Source: Odoribacteraceae bacterium (GTDB taxonomy: Bacteria; Bacteroidota; Bacteroidia; Bacteroidales; Marinifilaceae). From it: a DNA stretch of 12,704 nt. The notes beneath the pieces are model-generated. The model was not told the origin of the DNA, searched no databases, and saw nothing but the letters and a program-made list of their open reading frames with translations. Location of the stretch: assembly GCA_031259905.1 (NCBI GenBank), contig JAIRKS010000102.1, positions 1 to 12,704 on the forward strand. Reading direction: 5' to 3'. How positions within the stretch are numbered: the first letter of the stretch is position 1; the number at the start of each line of letters is the position of its first letter. A program made the position numbers and the translations under genes. Below are positions 1-6,149 of the stretch, piece by piece.

Positions 1-184
1 ACTGTACTGGCTCCGTCGGGAGCTCCCGACGGTCTCCCGACAACTGTACCGGCTCCGCCGGGAGCTCCCGACGGTCTCCCGACAACTGTACCGGCTCCGC
101 CGGGAAGCTCCCGACGCTCTTCCTACAACTGAACTGGCCCCGTCGGGAAGCTCCCGACGCTCTCCCCCCAATTGTACTGACTCA
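1..184. repeat. Left 42/43-bp tandem repeat array, about 4.3 units
   Basis: Units start near 1, 43, 85 and 128, with a decaying partial unit from 171, so the step is 42, 42, 43, 43 bp. The two later steps are longer because of small insertions such as GGGAAGCTC in place of GGGAGCTC. The first unit carries a perfect 20-bp palindrome at 13-32 (CCGTCGGGAG/CTCCCGACGG). Later units keep it with one or two mismatches. CTCCCGAC occurs twice in the early units, so GTCGGGAG could pair with either copy. The plus strand is open from base 1 to a stop at 130-132 as a 14-residue repeat (TVPAPPGAPDGLPT), but the frame is lost after the first insertion. I read the array as non-coding. It may continue left of the window. 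Confidence 0.93.
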
Positions 185-211
185 AGACTGTCGCGTTTCG
201 AAACAGCCCCG

Positions 212-238
212 TTGCTCTGTCGGCGGCCGACAGAGCAA
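212..238. other. Perfect 13-bp inverted repeat (dyad)
   Basis: Arms TTGCTCTGTCGGC (212-224) and GCCGACAGAGCAA (226-238) are exact reverse complements around one central G. As RNA this would be a stem of 11-12 bp with a 3-5 nt loop. No T run follows, so a simple intrinsic terminator is not supported for the plus strand. It could be the end signal of a gene left of the window, an operator, or a cruciform-forming site. Apart from this dyad and the weak promoter near 359, I see nothing recognisable between the array (ends about 184) and the first gene (390). Confidence 0.8.
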
Positions 239-358
239 TGCCGGCAGTCAATCGCGTGGCGGCGGGTACCGGTTATTTCCTGAAAAACCCCGGCAACATG
301 AAGGCGCGTTTGCCCTGCCTCCCCCCGCCCCGCGTTTCCGCCGCGCCGTTTTTTTTCA

Positions 359-366
359 TACTTTAG
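359..366 (+). promoter_or_regulatory. Weak candidate -7 box for the polyprenyl synthase operon
   Basis: TACTTTAG lies 23 nt before the ATG at 390 and matches the Bacteroidota -7 consensus TAnnTTTG except at the seventh base. It follows a T-rich stretch in an otherwise GC-rich region. No clear TTG is seen at the -33 position, so the call is tentative. Confidence 0.4.
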
Positions 367-389
367 CGGCCTGTTAAAAACGAGACACC

Positions 390-1364
390 ATGTACGCGAT
401 AGACGAACTTCGAGAAATGATACGGGAAGAACTGGAAAGAAAAGAGTACGCGGGAGAACCCCGCTCGCTCTACGAGCCGGTCATCTACATGCTGGAGGAC
501 GGCGGGAAACGCCTGCGACCGCTGCTGGCGCTGCTGGCGTACAACCTCTACCGCGACGACGTGGAAAAGGCGCTGAAACCTGCCATCGGGATCGAAATCT
601 TCCACAACTACACGCTGCTCCACGACGACGTCATGGACAACGCGCCGCTGCGACGGGGACGACCGACGGTGCACGAGAAATGGAACAGCAACGTGGCCAT
701 CCTCAGCGGCGACGCGGCGGCCGTCACGGCGTACAAGTACATCGAGTACTGCGACGACAAGTACCTCCGCCGCGGCATCGACGGCTTCAACCAGGTAGCG
801 CTGGACGTCTGCCGGGGACAACAATACGACATGGAATTCGAAACCCGCGACGACGTCTCCGAGGAAGAATACCTGACGATGATCTACCTCAAAACCTCCG
901 TCCTGATCGCCGGCAGTCTCCGCCACGGGGCACTCATCGCCGGCGCGCCCGAGGACGAGTACACGGCGCTCTACGAGCTGGGGGGATACCTCGGGCAAGC
1001 CTTCCAGCTGCAAGACGACTACCTCGACGCGTACGGCAACGTCAACGAGTTCGGGAAAAATATAGGAGGCGACATCGTCACCAACAAGAAAAGCTACCTG
1101 CTCGTGAAAGCCCTGGAACTCGCCCGCGACGAAACACGCGAGGAACTGCTCGCGTGGCTCGCCGCGACCCGACCAGACCCGGTCGAGAAGATCAAGGCCG
1201 TCACCGGCATCTACAACCGCCTGCGCGTCGACGAGCTGACGCGACGGAAAATCAACGAGTACATCGAGAAAAGCAACGAGATCCTCGCGCGACTCCCCGT
1301 CAAGGAAGAATTCAAGGAGACCTTCCGCGAGGTGGTACGCGAGCTGGTAGAACGAAAAAAATAA
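390..1364 (+). CDS. Polyprenyl (trans-isoprenyl) diphosphate synthase
   Basis: This cytosolic enzyme joins isopentenyl diphosphate units to an allylic diphosphate, head to tail, making the prenyl chain for quinones or other isoprenoids. The 324-residue length is normal. Visible motifs are GGKRLRP (38-44), the first aspartate-rich motif DDVMD (79-83) followed by NAPLRRG, the second motif DDYLD (209-213), and the FGKN..GGD..TNKK segment (221-234). Tyr74 is the fifth residue before the first motif, and that motif has no two-residue insertion. In the type I scheme this points to a medium chain such as C20, but the main product cannot be fixed from sequence. The ATG at 390 gives the usual N-terminus. 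The gene heads a three-gene operon; dCMP deaminase starts 4 nt after its stop. In the family it could equally be called octaprenyl or geranylgeranyl synthase. Confidence 0.96.
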   Translation: MYAIDELREMIREELERKEYAGEPRSLYEPVIYMLEDGGKRLRPLLALLAYNLYRDDVEKALKPAIGIEIFHNYTLLHDDVMDNAPLRRGRPTVHEKWNSNVAILSGDAAAVTAYKYIEYCDDKYLRRGIDGFNQVALDVCRGQQYDMEFETRDDVSEEEYLTMIYLKTSVLIAGSLRHGALIAGAPEDEYTALYELGGYLGQAFQLQDDYLDAYGNVNEFGKNIGGDIVTNKKSYLLVKALELARDETREELLAWLAATRPDPVEKIKAVTGIYNRLRVDELTRRKINEYIEKSNEILARLPVKEEFKETFREVVRELVERKK

Positions 1365-1368
1365 CATC

Positions 1369-1803
1369 GTGCACGCGGCAAAACAAACACTACTCGACAA
1401 ACGCTACCTGAGAATGGCGCGGATATGGGCGGAAAACTCCTACTGCCGGCGACGACAAGTAGGAGCGCTGCTCGTGCGCGACGGCGCGATCATCTCCGAC
1501 GGCTACAACGGCACGCCCTCCGGCTTCGAGAACATCTGCGAGGACGAGAACAACAGGACGCGGCCGCACGTGCTGCACGCCGAGGCAAACGCGATCACGA
1601 AAATCGCCAAGTCAAACAACAGCAGCCTCGGGTCAACGCTCTACGTGACGTCATCCCCCTGCATCGAGTGCGCCAAGCTCATCATCCAGGCCGGCATCCG
1701 CCGCGTGGTTTACTCGGAAGACTACCGCGACGCCGACGGCGTCGCGCTACTGCGAGAAGCAGGAATAGAAGTATTACTGATAGATATAAACGAAATAGAA
1801 TAG
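1369..1803 (+). CDS. dCMP deaminase (cytidine/deoxycytidylate deaminase family)
   Basis: The enzyme deaminates dCMP to dUMP, feeding dTMP synthesis. The zinc site is clear: HAE (70-72) with His70 as ligand and Glu72 as proton shuttle, and PCIEC (97-101) with Cys98 and Cys101 as ligands. The SDGYNGTPSGFENICEDE stretch (43-60) is the hallmark of deoxycytidylate deaminase rather than free-nucleoside or tRNA deaminases. The 144-residue length is typical. The GTG at 1369 is chosen because the residues before the first internal ATG (KQTLLDKRYLRMARIWAENS) belong to the conserved N-terminus. It follows the upstream stop by 4 nt and ends 1 nt before the S41 protease, so all three are probably cotranscribed and translationally coupled. 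The name ComEB is used for some homologues, but nothing here indicates a role in competence. Confidence 0.96.
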   Translation: MHAAKQTLLDKRYLRMARIWAENSYCRRRQVGALLVRDGAIISDGYNGTPSGFENICEDENNRTRPHVLHAEANAITKIAKSNNSSLGSTLYVTSSPCIECAKLIIQAGIRRVVYSEDYRDADGVALLREAGIEVLLIDINEIE

Positions 1804-1804
1804 C

Positions 1805-3415
1805 ATGGAAAAAAGAACCCTGAAAACCGTGTTGACACCCGTCACGCTGGCGCTGGCGGTCGTCTTCGGGATAATGATCGCCCCCGGCGTGAAACAACGA
1901 CAACAAGCGACAAACCGCGCCTTCCTGCCCGTCAACGGGAGCAAGCTGGACTGGATGATCGGCATGATCGCGCACTCGTACGTCGATAGCATCGACGTCG
2001 CGCGGATCGAGGAGGAAGTAGCGATCCCCGCCCTGCTGAAGGAACTGGACCCGCACACGGTCTACATCCCGGCAAAAGACCTGCAGCGGACAAACGAGAG
2101 CATCGTGGGAAACTTCGGGGGAATCGGCGTGCAATTCTACAAGTACAGGGACACGGTCGTCGTCGTCAAGGTCGTGCCGGGAGGCCCCTCGGAGTCCGTC
2201 GACATCCGCGACGGCGACCGGATCGTGCAAGTCGACGACTCCATCGTGGCCGGCAAAAAAATGAACAGCGACCAGATCATGAAAATGATGCGAGGAGAAA
2301 TCGCCACGAAAGTCCGCCTCACCATACAGAGAGCGGGAGAAAACAAACCGATCGTCAAGCAAATCACGCGGGGAAGCATCCCGCTGAAAAGCGTCGAGGT
2401 CGCCTTCATGCCCAACGACACGACGGGGTACATCAAAATCACGATCTTCGACATGAACACGCTCGCCGAAATGACCCGCGTAATCGACGAGCTGACCGCC
2501 AAGGGCGCGCGGAAACTCGTCATCGACCTCAGGGGAAACGAGGGAGGCGTGCTCAACATCGCGCTCAACATGGTGAACGAGTTCCTCGAGGCCGACCGGC
2601 TCATGCTCTACACCCTCGGTAACGCCTCCCCGCGCAAGGAATACCACTCCACGGGACGCGGAAAGTACAAGGACGTGCAACTCGTCGTCCTGATCGACGA
2701 GCTGAGCGCCTCGGCCAGCGAGATCTTCGCCGGGGCCATCCAGGATAACGACCGGGGAGTGATCGTCGGCAGACGCTCCTTCGGCAAGGGACTGGTGCAG
2801 GAACAACGGCTGCTCCCCGACGGGTCAGCGCTGCGCCTCACCGTCGCCCGCTACTACATCCCCTCGGGACGCTCCATACAGAAGTCCTACGAGGGAGGAA
2901 AGGAAAAGTACTACAGCGACATCTACGCGCGAGCCTTGCACGGGGAACTGTCGGAAAAAGACAGCATCACCTTCGACGAAAACCTGAAGTTCTTCACCCT
3001 CGGCGGGCGTCCCGTCTACGGCGGCGGAGGCATCATGCCGGACATCTTCGTCCCCGTGGACACGACGGGAAACTCCCGCTACTTCGCGGACCTCATCCGG
3101 ACGAGTATCCTCTACGATTTCACGATCGACTTCATGGACCACCACCGCGCGCGGCTCGCCGGCACGAAGAATGTCAGCGAGATCCTCGACTACCTGAAAC
3201 CGCACGATCTCGTCAACGATCTCGCGGCCTACGCGGAAACACGCGGCCTGAAACGCGACGAGACCGGTATCCGCGCCTCCCGCGCGCTGATCGACACCCG
3301 CGTCAAGGCCTACATCGCCCGACACGTCATGGACGATGACGGCTTCTACCCCGTCTTCCTGCAAGACGACGAGACGTTCCTCAAGGCGCTCGAGAACATC
3401 TCTATAAACATGTAG
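1805..3415 (+). CDS. S41 family carboxy-terminal processing protease (CtpA/Tsp-like)
   Basis: A 536-residue periplasm-facing serine protease anchored by an N-terminal hydrophobic segment (about 9-28). Order: anchor, helical N-terminal region with LLKELDPHTVYIP (77-89), a PDZ domain (about 97-190, with GIGVQF and GDRIVQVDD), then the protease core. The Ser-Lys dyad is readable: DELSASASE (298-306) puts the nucleophile at Ser303, Lys328 in SFGKGLVQ is 25 residues later as in Tsp, and Gln332 follows. YIPSGRSIQ (351-359) is also typical of the family. The C-terminal 150 residues or so form the extra domain common in Bacteroidota homologues. Such proteases trim or degrade envelope proteins from the C-terminus; the substrate here is unknown. 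Only 1 nt separates it from the dCMP deaminase stop. The functional link with the two upstream enzymes is unclear, and the gene may simply share their promoter. Confidence 0.96.
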   Translation: MEKRTLKTVLTPVTLALAVVFGIMIAPGVKQRQQATNRAFLPVNGSKLDWMIGMIAHSYVDSIDVARIEEEVAIPALLKELDPHTVYIPAKDLQRTNESIVGNFGGIGVQFYKYRDTVVVVKVVPGGPSESVDIRDGDRIVQVDDSIVAGKKMNSDQIMKMMRGEIATKVRLTIQRAGENKPIVKQITRGSIPLKSVEVAFMPNDTTGYIKITIFDMNTLAEMTRVIDELTAKGARKLVIDLRGNEGGVLNIALNMVNEFLEADRLMLYTLGNASPRKEYHSTGRGKYKDVQLVVLIDELSASASEIFAGAIQDNDRGVIVGRRSFGKGLVQEQRLLPDGSALRLTVARYYIPSGRSIQKSYEGGKEKYYSDIYARALHGELSEKDSITFDENLKFFTLGGRPVYGGGGIMPDIFVPVDTTGNSRYFADLIRTSILYDFTIDFMDHHRARLAGTKNVSEILDYLKPHDLVNDLAAYAETRGLKRDETGIRASRALIDTRVKAYIARHVMDDDGFYPVFLQDDETFLKALENISINM

Positions 3416-3450
3416 GACGTGACGATCGCGATGGAATCCGCGCGCCGTCG

Positions 3451-3466
3451 GGAAAAAACGTTTTCC
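3451..3466 (+). terminator. Weak hairpin after the S41 protease gene
   Basis: GGAAAA (3451-3456) and TTTTCC (3461-3466) form a 6-bp stem around AACG, 35 nt after the protease stop. Only an AT-rich stretch follows, not a clean T run. It may help end the first operon, but the call is weak. The TTTTCC arm also lies where a -33 element for the next promoter would sit. Confidence 0.3.
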
Positions 3467-3484
3467 ATATCCGATAATTATACG

Positions 3485-3492
3485 TACTTTCG
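3485..3492 (+). promoter_or_regulatory. Candidate promoter -7 box of the yceD-rpmF-fabH operon
   Basis: TACTTTCG matches TAnnTTTG at all but one fixed base, lies 21 nt before the GTG start of yceD, and sits in the only AT-rich stretch of this intergenic region. A T-rich element (3461-3466) is 18 nt upstream. A short leader of about 15-20 nt would result. Confidence 0.55.
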
Positions 3493-3513
3493 CGCCGTCT
3501 TACTCCAAAAACA

Positions 3514-4020
3514 GTGAACAAGTTAAAGGAATACAGGATAGCCCACGGGGGATTGAACGAGGGAACGCACCGGTTTCGGTTCGCGATGGATCGTGAATTC
3601 TTCGACTGTTTCGAGGCGACGAGGGGCACGGAGGGCGAGATGGTTGCCGACGTGGAGATCGTGAAACACGACTCCTTCATCGAGGCAAACGCGCGGGTAG
3701 AGGGAAGCGTGAAAGCAACGTGTGACCGTTGCCTCGACGCGATGGAACTGCTGCTCCGCGGGGAGATGAAGCTCCTGCTGAAGCAAGGAGGACGAGAGGA
3801 GGGGAACGGTGACGACTTCATCGTGTTGCTCCCTGGGGAAGATTACATCGACGTGGGACCACTGCTGTACGAGATATTCATGCTGAATTACCCGGCGCGG
3901 GTAGTGCACGCCGACGGGGAATGTTCCCCGGAGATGGAGCGCGTGCTGGAGGGATTCATGGTAGACGTGACGCCGGCGAGCGATCCTCGCTGGGCAGAGT
4001 TAAAGAAATGGATTAAATAA
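3514..4020 (+). CDS. yceD: DUF177/YceD family protein
   Basis: This 168-residue protein belongs to the YceD (DUF177) family, almost always encoded just before the L32 gene. Bacterial and plastid members have been linked to 23S rRNA accumulation or processing and large-subunit assembly. Visible signatures are CDRCLD (70-75), followed by the beta-rich core with LPGEDYIDVGPLLYEIFMLNYP (106-127), and the closing DPRWAELKKW (157-166). The second cysteine pair expected in many homologues is reduced to a single Cys137, so metal binding through four cysteines is doubtful. The GTG at 3514 is chosen because translation in frame from there gives the usual MNKLKEYRI start and no closer ATG fits. The L32 gene follows after 18 nt. 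Family membership is firm; the exact role is inferred from family and context. Confidence 0.92.
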   Translation: MNKLKEYRIAHGGLNEGTHRFRFAMDREFFDCFEATRGTEGEMVADVEIVKHDSFIEANARVEGSVKATCDRCLDAMELLLRGEMKLLLKQGGREEGNGDDFIVLLPGEDYIDVGPLLYEIFMLNYPARVVHADGECSPEMERVLEGFMVDVTPASDPRWAELKKWIK

Positions 4021-4038
4021 CTAATAAATCAAAGAGAG

Positions 4039-4224
4039 ATGGCACATCCTAAACATCGCGTTTCAAAGCAAAGAAGAAACAAGAGAAGAACACATCACAA
4101 GGCAACTGTCCCCGCGATAGCGAAATGCTCCAATTGTGGCTCCGCCGTGGTTTATCACACCGTGTGTCCGGAGTGCGGGTATTACAGGGGGAAATTGGCT
4201 ATTGAAAAAACAGTTAGCGCCTGA
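4039..4224 (+). CDS. rpmF: 50S ribosomal protein L32
   Basis: A 61-residue, very basic protein of the large ribosomal subunit. It starts with MAHPKHRVSKQRRNKRR, the classic L32 N-terminus, and carries a zinc ribbon made of CSNC (30-33) and CPEC (43-46), so this is the four-cysteine zinc-binding form rather than the C-minus form. The purine stretch AAAGAGAG directly precedes the ATG. It lies between yceD (18 nt upstream) and fabH (82 nt downstream), the order found in many bacteria, and is most likely cotranscribed with both. Confidence 0.98.
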   Translation: MAHPKHRVSKQRRNKRRTHHKATVPAIAKCSNCGSAVVYHTVCPECGYYRGKLAIEKTVSA

Positions 4225-4260
4225 AAACATTCGGGCAGTAACACGTTAGAAAATGACTTG

Positions 4261-4286
4261 TAGCCTCCTGGTAACGCGGGGGGCTA
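4261..4286 (+). other. Hairpin between rpmF and fabH
   Basis: TAGCCTCC (4261-4268) can pair with GGGGGCTA (4279-4286) through one G-U pair, giving an 8-bp stem with a 10-nt loop, 20 nt before the fabH start. No T run follows, so a terminator is unlikely. It could be an mRNA processing or stability element that sets fabH levels relative to rpmF. The rest of the 82-nt spacer shows nothing recognisable apart from AAGGA (4297-4301), just before the ATG. Confidence 0.4.
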
Positions 4287-4306
4287 TTGGTGTGTAAGGA
4301 ATATAG

Positions 4307-5335
4307 ATGAGCGTGATTAAAATACGAGATAACATGGAAAAACCGAAAGCTGTCATCACGGGAGTGGGCGCGTACTATCCCGAATACATCCTCACGAACG
4401 AGGAGTTGAGTCGCATGGTAGATACTACCGACGAGTGGATCATGACCCGCGTCGGTATCCGGGAACGCCGCATATTGCGCGAACCGGGAAAGGGAAGCGC
4501 TTACCTCGGGGCAAAAGCGGTGGAAGATCTTTTCCGCAAAACCGGCACCCGGCCGGAAGAAGTAGATCTCTTGATTTGTTGCACGGTGACCCCCGACATG
4601 CACTTTCCCGCCAACGGGAACATCATCTCGGACATGGCAGGAATAAAGAACGCGTTTAGTTTCGACTTAAACGCCGGGTGCTCCGGCTTCGTGTACGGGC
4701 TGGTCACGGCCGCGCAATTCGTGGAAAACGGGCATTACAAGAAAGTAGTGCTCGTGGGGGCCGAGAAGATGTCGGCAATCACCGACTATACCGACCGGAC
4801 AACCTGCCCGCTATTCGGTGACGCGGCGGCGGCAGTGCTACTGGAACCTTCTCGCGAGGAGACCGGCGTGATCGACTACATCACGCGCTCCGACGGCTCC
4901 GGGTGGAGACACCTGCTCATGAAGGCCGGGGGATCGCTGAACCCGCCGACCTTCGAGACGGTGGCGGCACGCGAGCACTTTATCTACCAGGAGGGGAAAG
5001 TCGTCTTCAAGCACGCGGTCTCCAACATGGCGGACGTCTCGGTGGAGATCATGAAGCGGAACAACCTCTCTGCCGACGACGTGGCGTGGCTTGTCCCGCA
5101 CCAGGCGAACATGAGGATTATCTCGGCAACCGGCGAACGGATGGGGTTACCCGCCTCCAAGGTGATGGTGAACATTCAGCGATACGGGAACACGACCTCC
5201 GCCACGATCCCGCTCTGCCTGTACGAGTGGGAAGAACAATTGAAAAAAGGAGATAACCTTATCCTAGCGGCTTTCGGGGCCGGCTTCACGTGGGGCGCGA
5301 TCTACCTGAAGTGGGGATATAACACGGGAATGTAA
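4307..5335 (+). CDS. fabH: Beta-ketoacyl-ACP synthase III
   Basis: FabH starts type II fatty acid synthesis in the cytosol by condensing a short acyl-CoA with malonyl-ACP. With the ATG at 4307 the protein has 342 residues, and the thiolase-fold triad is complete: Cys125 in LNAGCSGF, His265 in WLVPHQANMR and Asn295 in YGNTTSATIP. NEELSRMVDTTDEWIMTRVGIRERRI (31-56) and the ending AFGAGFTWGA are typical. The start is uncertain: AAGGA precedes 4307 at good spacing, but family alignments usually begin near the in-frame ATG at 4334 (MEKPKAVITG), which would give 333 residues. Because FabH sets the primer, it influences branched versus straight-chain membrane lipids; the preferred primer cannot be read here. 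It is the last gene of its operon. The neighbours plsX and era, often found nearby, are absent. Confidence 0.97.
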   Translation: MSVIKIRDNMEKPKAVITGVGAYYPEYILTNEELSRMVDTTDEWIMTRVGIRERRILREPGKGSAYLGAKAVEDLFRKTGTRPEEVDLLICCTVTPDMHFPANGNIISDMAGIKNAFSFDLNAGCSGFVYGLVTAAQFVENGHYKKVVLVGAEKMSAITDYTDRTTCPLFGDAAAAVLLEPSREETGVIDYITRSDGSGWRHLLMKAGGSLNPPTFETVAAREHFIYQEGKVVFKHAVSNMADVSVEIMKRNNLSADDVAWLVPHQANMRIISATGERMGLPASKVMVNIQRYGNTTSATIPLCLYEWEEQLKKGDNLILAAFGAGFTWGAIYLKWGYNTGM

Positions 5336-5361
5336 AAAAACAACCGTTCCCTCGTTTTTTT
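5326..5361 (+). terminator. Intrinsic terminator overlapping the fabH stop
   Basis: GGGAATG (5326-5332) pairs with CGTTCCC (5345-5351) with one wobble; the T run is at 5355-5361. The same stretch also holds an 8-bp repeat, AAAAAAAC (5334-5341) with GTTTTTTT (5354-5361). The two structures overlap and end the fabH transcript just before the bactofilin promoter. The upstream arm lies inside the last fabH codons. Confidence 0.7.
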
Positions 5362-5383
5362 ATACTATTCAATTTAGTTGTTG

Positions 5384-5391
5384 TATATTTG
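5384..5391 (+). promoter_or_regulatory. Promoter -7 box of the bactofilin-peptidase operon
   Basis: TATATTTG is an exact match to TAnnTTTG, 17 nt before the ATG at 5409, in a clearly AT-rich stretch right after the fabH terminator. The -33 region is T-rich but has no clear TTG. A short leader of about 10-15 nt is implied. Confidence 0.7.
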
Positions 5392-5408
5392 GGAGTCATT
5401 TCACCGTT

Positions 5409-5759
5409 ATGAGCAGAGAGCCGTGTAAAGAGAATACCCGTCCGTGTCAAACCATGATACTCAGCGATACAGAGATCACGGGCGAGTTGATCGTGACGAA
5501 TGGCGACCTGCTCCTGATGGGAAGGGTAACCGGGAACATTCAATGTGCAGGACACGTGGAGGTACACGAGGGCGCGTGGGTGTCGGGAAACATCTCGTGC
5601 GACATCCTGCACCTGGGCGGAACGATCGAGGGAAAGGTGAAGACAACCTTGCTGGTGCTACGCGAGCAAGGCTCGGTCAAGGGAGAAATCGAGACCTCTA
5701 AACTCAGGATTCGCGGGGAACGAATGAATGTCTCGACACTGCGATTGGTACGTGATTGA
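5409..5759 (+). CDS. Bactofilin (polymer-forming, DUF583 family), first of a pair
   Basis: Bactofilins are small proteins that polymerise without nucleotide into cytosolic, often membrane-associated filaments that place wall enzymes and other envelope factors. This 116-residue copy shows the right-handed beta-helix pattern as regularly spaced rungs: MGRVTGNI (37-44), AWVSGNI (56-62), GTIEGKV (71-77) and GSVKGEI (88-94), with small and hydrophobic residues facing inward. The N-terminal tail (about 1-18) is cysteine-containing and polar, and the C-terminal tail is short. It has no signal peptide. A second bactofilin begins 27 nt downstream, so the two probably form mixed or parallel filaments. 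The family call rests on the rung pattern and is firm; the cellular role is inferred. Confidence 0.88.
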   Translation: MSREPCKENTRPCQTMILSDTEITGELIVTNGDLLLMGRVTGNIQCAGHVEVHEGAWVSGNISCDILHLGGTIEGKVKTTLLVLREQGSVKGEIETSKLRIRGERMNVSTLRLVRD

Positions 5760-5786
5760 AGTTTAACTTAAAATACTTATACACCT

Positions 5787-6149
5787 ATGGGAAAAGAGAT
5801 ACAACAAGTCGCGCTGAATTTACTGAGCGAGGGAACACACATCGAGGGAGATATTTCCGCGACCAACGACATCCGGGTCGACGGGGTAATCAAGGGAAAC
5901 ATTAAAACCTCCGGGCGCGTGGTAGTCGGGCCGACGGCGAAAGTCGAGGGAAACATTGAATCGCCGGGCGTGGACTTGATCGGCTTGATGCAAGGCAACA
6001 TCATCTCGTCGGGACTGGTACTGTTGCGGGAAAAATCCGCGTTCACGGGAAACATCACGACATCCCAGATCGCCATCGAGGCAGGCGCCACTTTCAACGG
6101 GGAATGCCGCATCGTGCAAGAGAACACCAAAGCAAAAAACAATTCATAA
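5787..6149 (+). CDS. Bactofilin (polymer-forming, DUF583 family), second of a pair
   Basis: A 120-residue bactofilin, closer to the family norm than its upstream neighbour. The N-terminal NLLSEGTHIEGDIS (11-24) is the usual entry into the beta-helix, and rungs follow as VIKGNIK (34-40), KVEGNIE (52-58), LMQGNII (67-73), FTGNIT (86-91) and FNGECR (103-108). The C-terminal tail (109-120) is polar and basic. The two copies share the rung pattern but are clearly diverged, so they are not a recent duplication. The stop TAA (6147-6149) is followed at once by the GTG of the peptidase gene, so the two are probably translated in a coupled way. In Bacteroidota bactofilins more often neighbour M23 wall peptidases, so an M1 partner is less usual. 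Confidence 0.92.
   Translation: MGKEIQQVALNLLSEGTHIEGDISATNDIRVDGVIKGNIKTSGRVVVGPTAKVEGNIESPGVDLIGLMQGNIISSGLVLLREKSAFTGNITTSQIAIEAGATFNGECRIVQENTKAKNNS

Noticed and set aside
1..184. CRISPR array
   Set aside because: Repeats are directly contiguous with no unique spacers; the same holds for 8681-8800 and 12300-12704.
363..1400. Long minus-strand frame opposite the polyprenyl synthase
   Set aside because: The plus strand has full catalytic motifs; the opposite frame is a GC-driven shadow.
1682..2806. Long minus-strand frame opposite the S41 protease
   Set aside because: It is the shadow of a well-conserved protease gene in GC-rich DNA; its translation is low-complexity (many D, V, R, H) without motifs.
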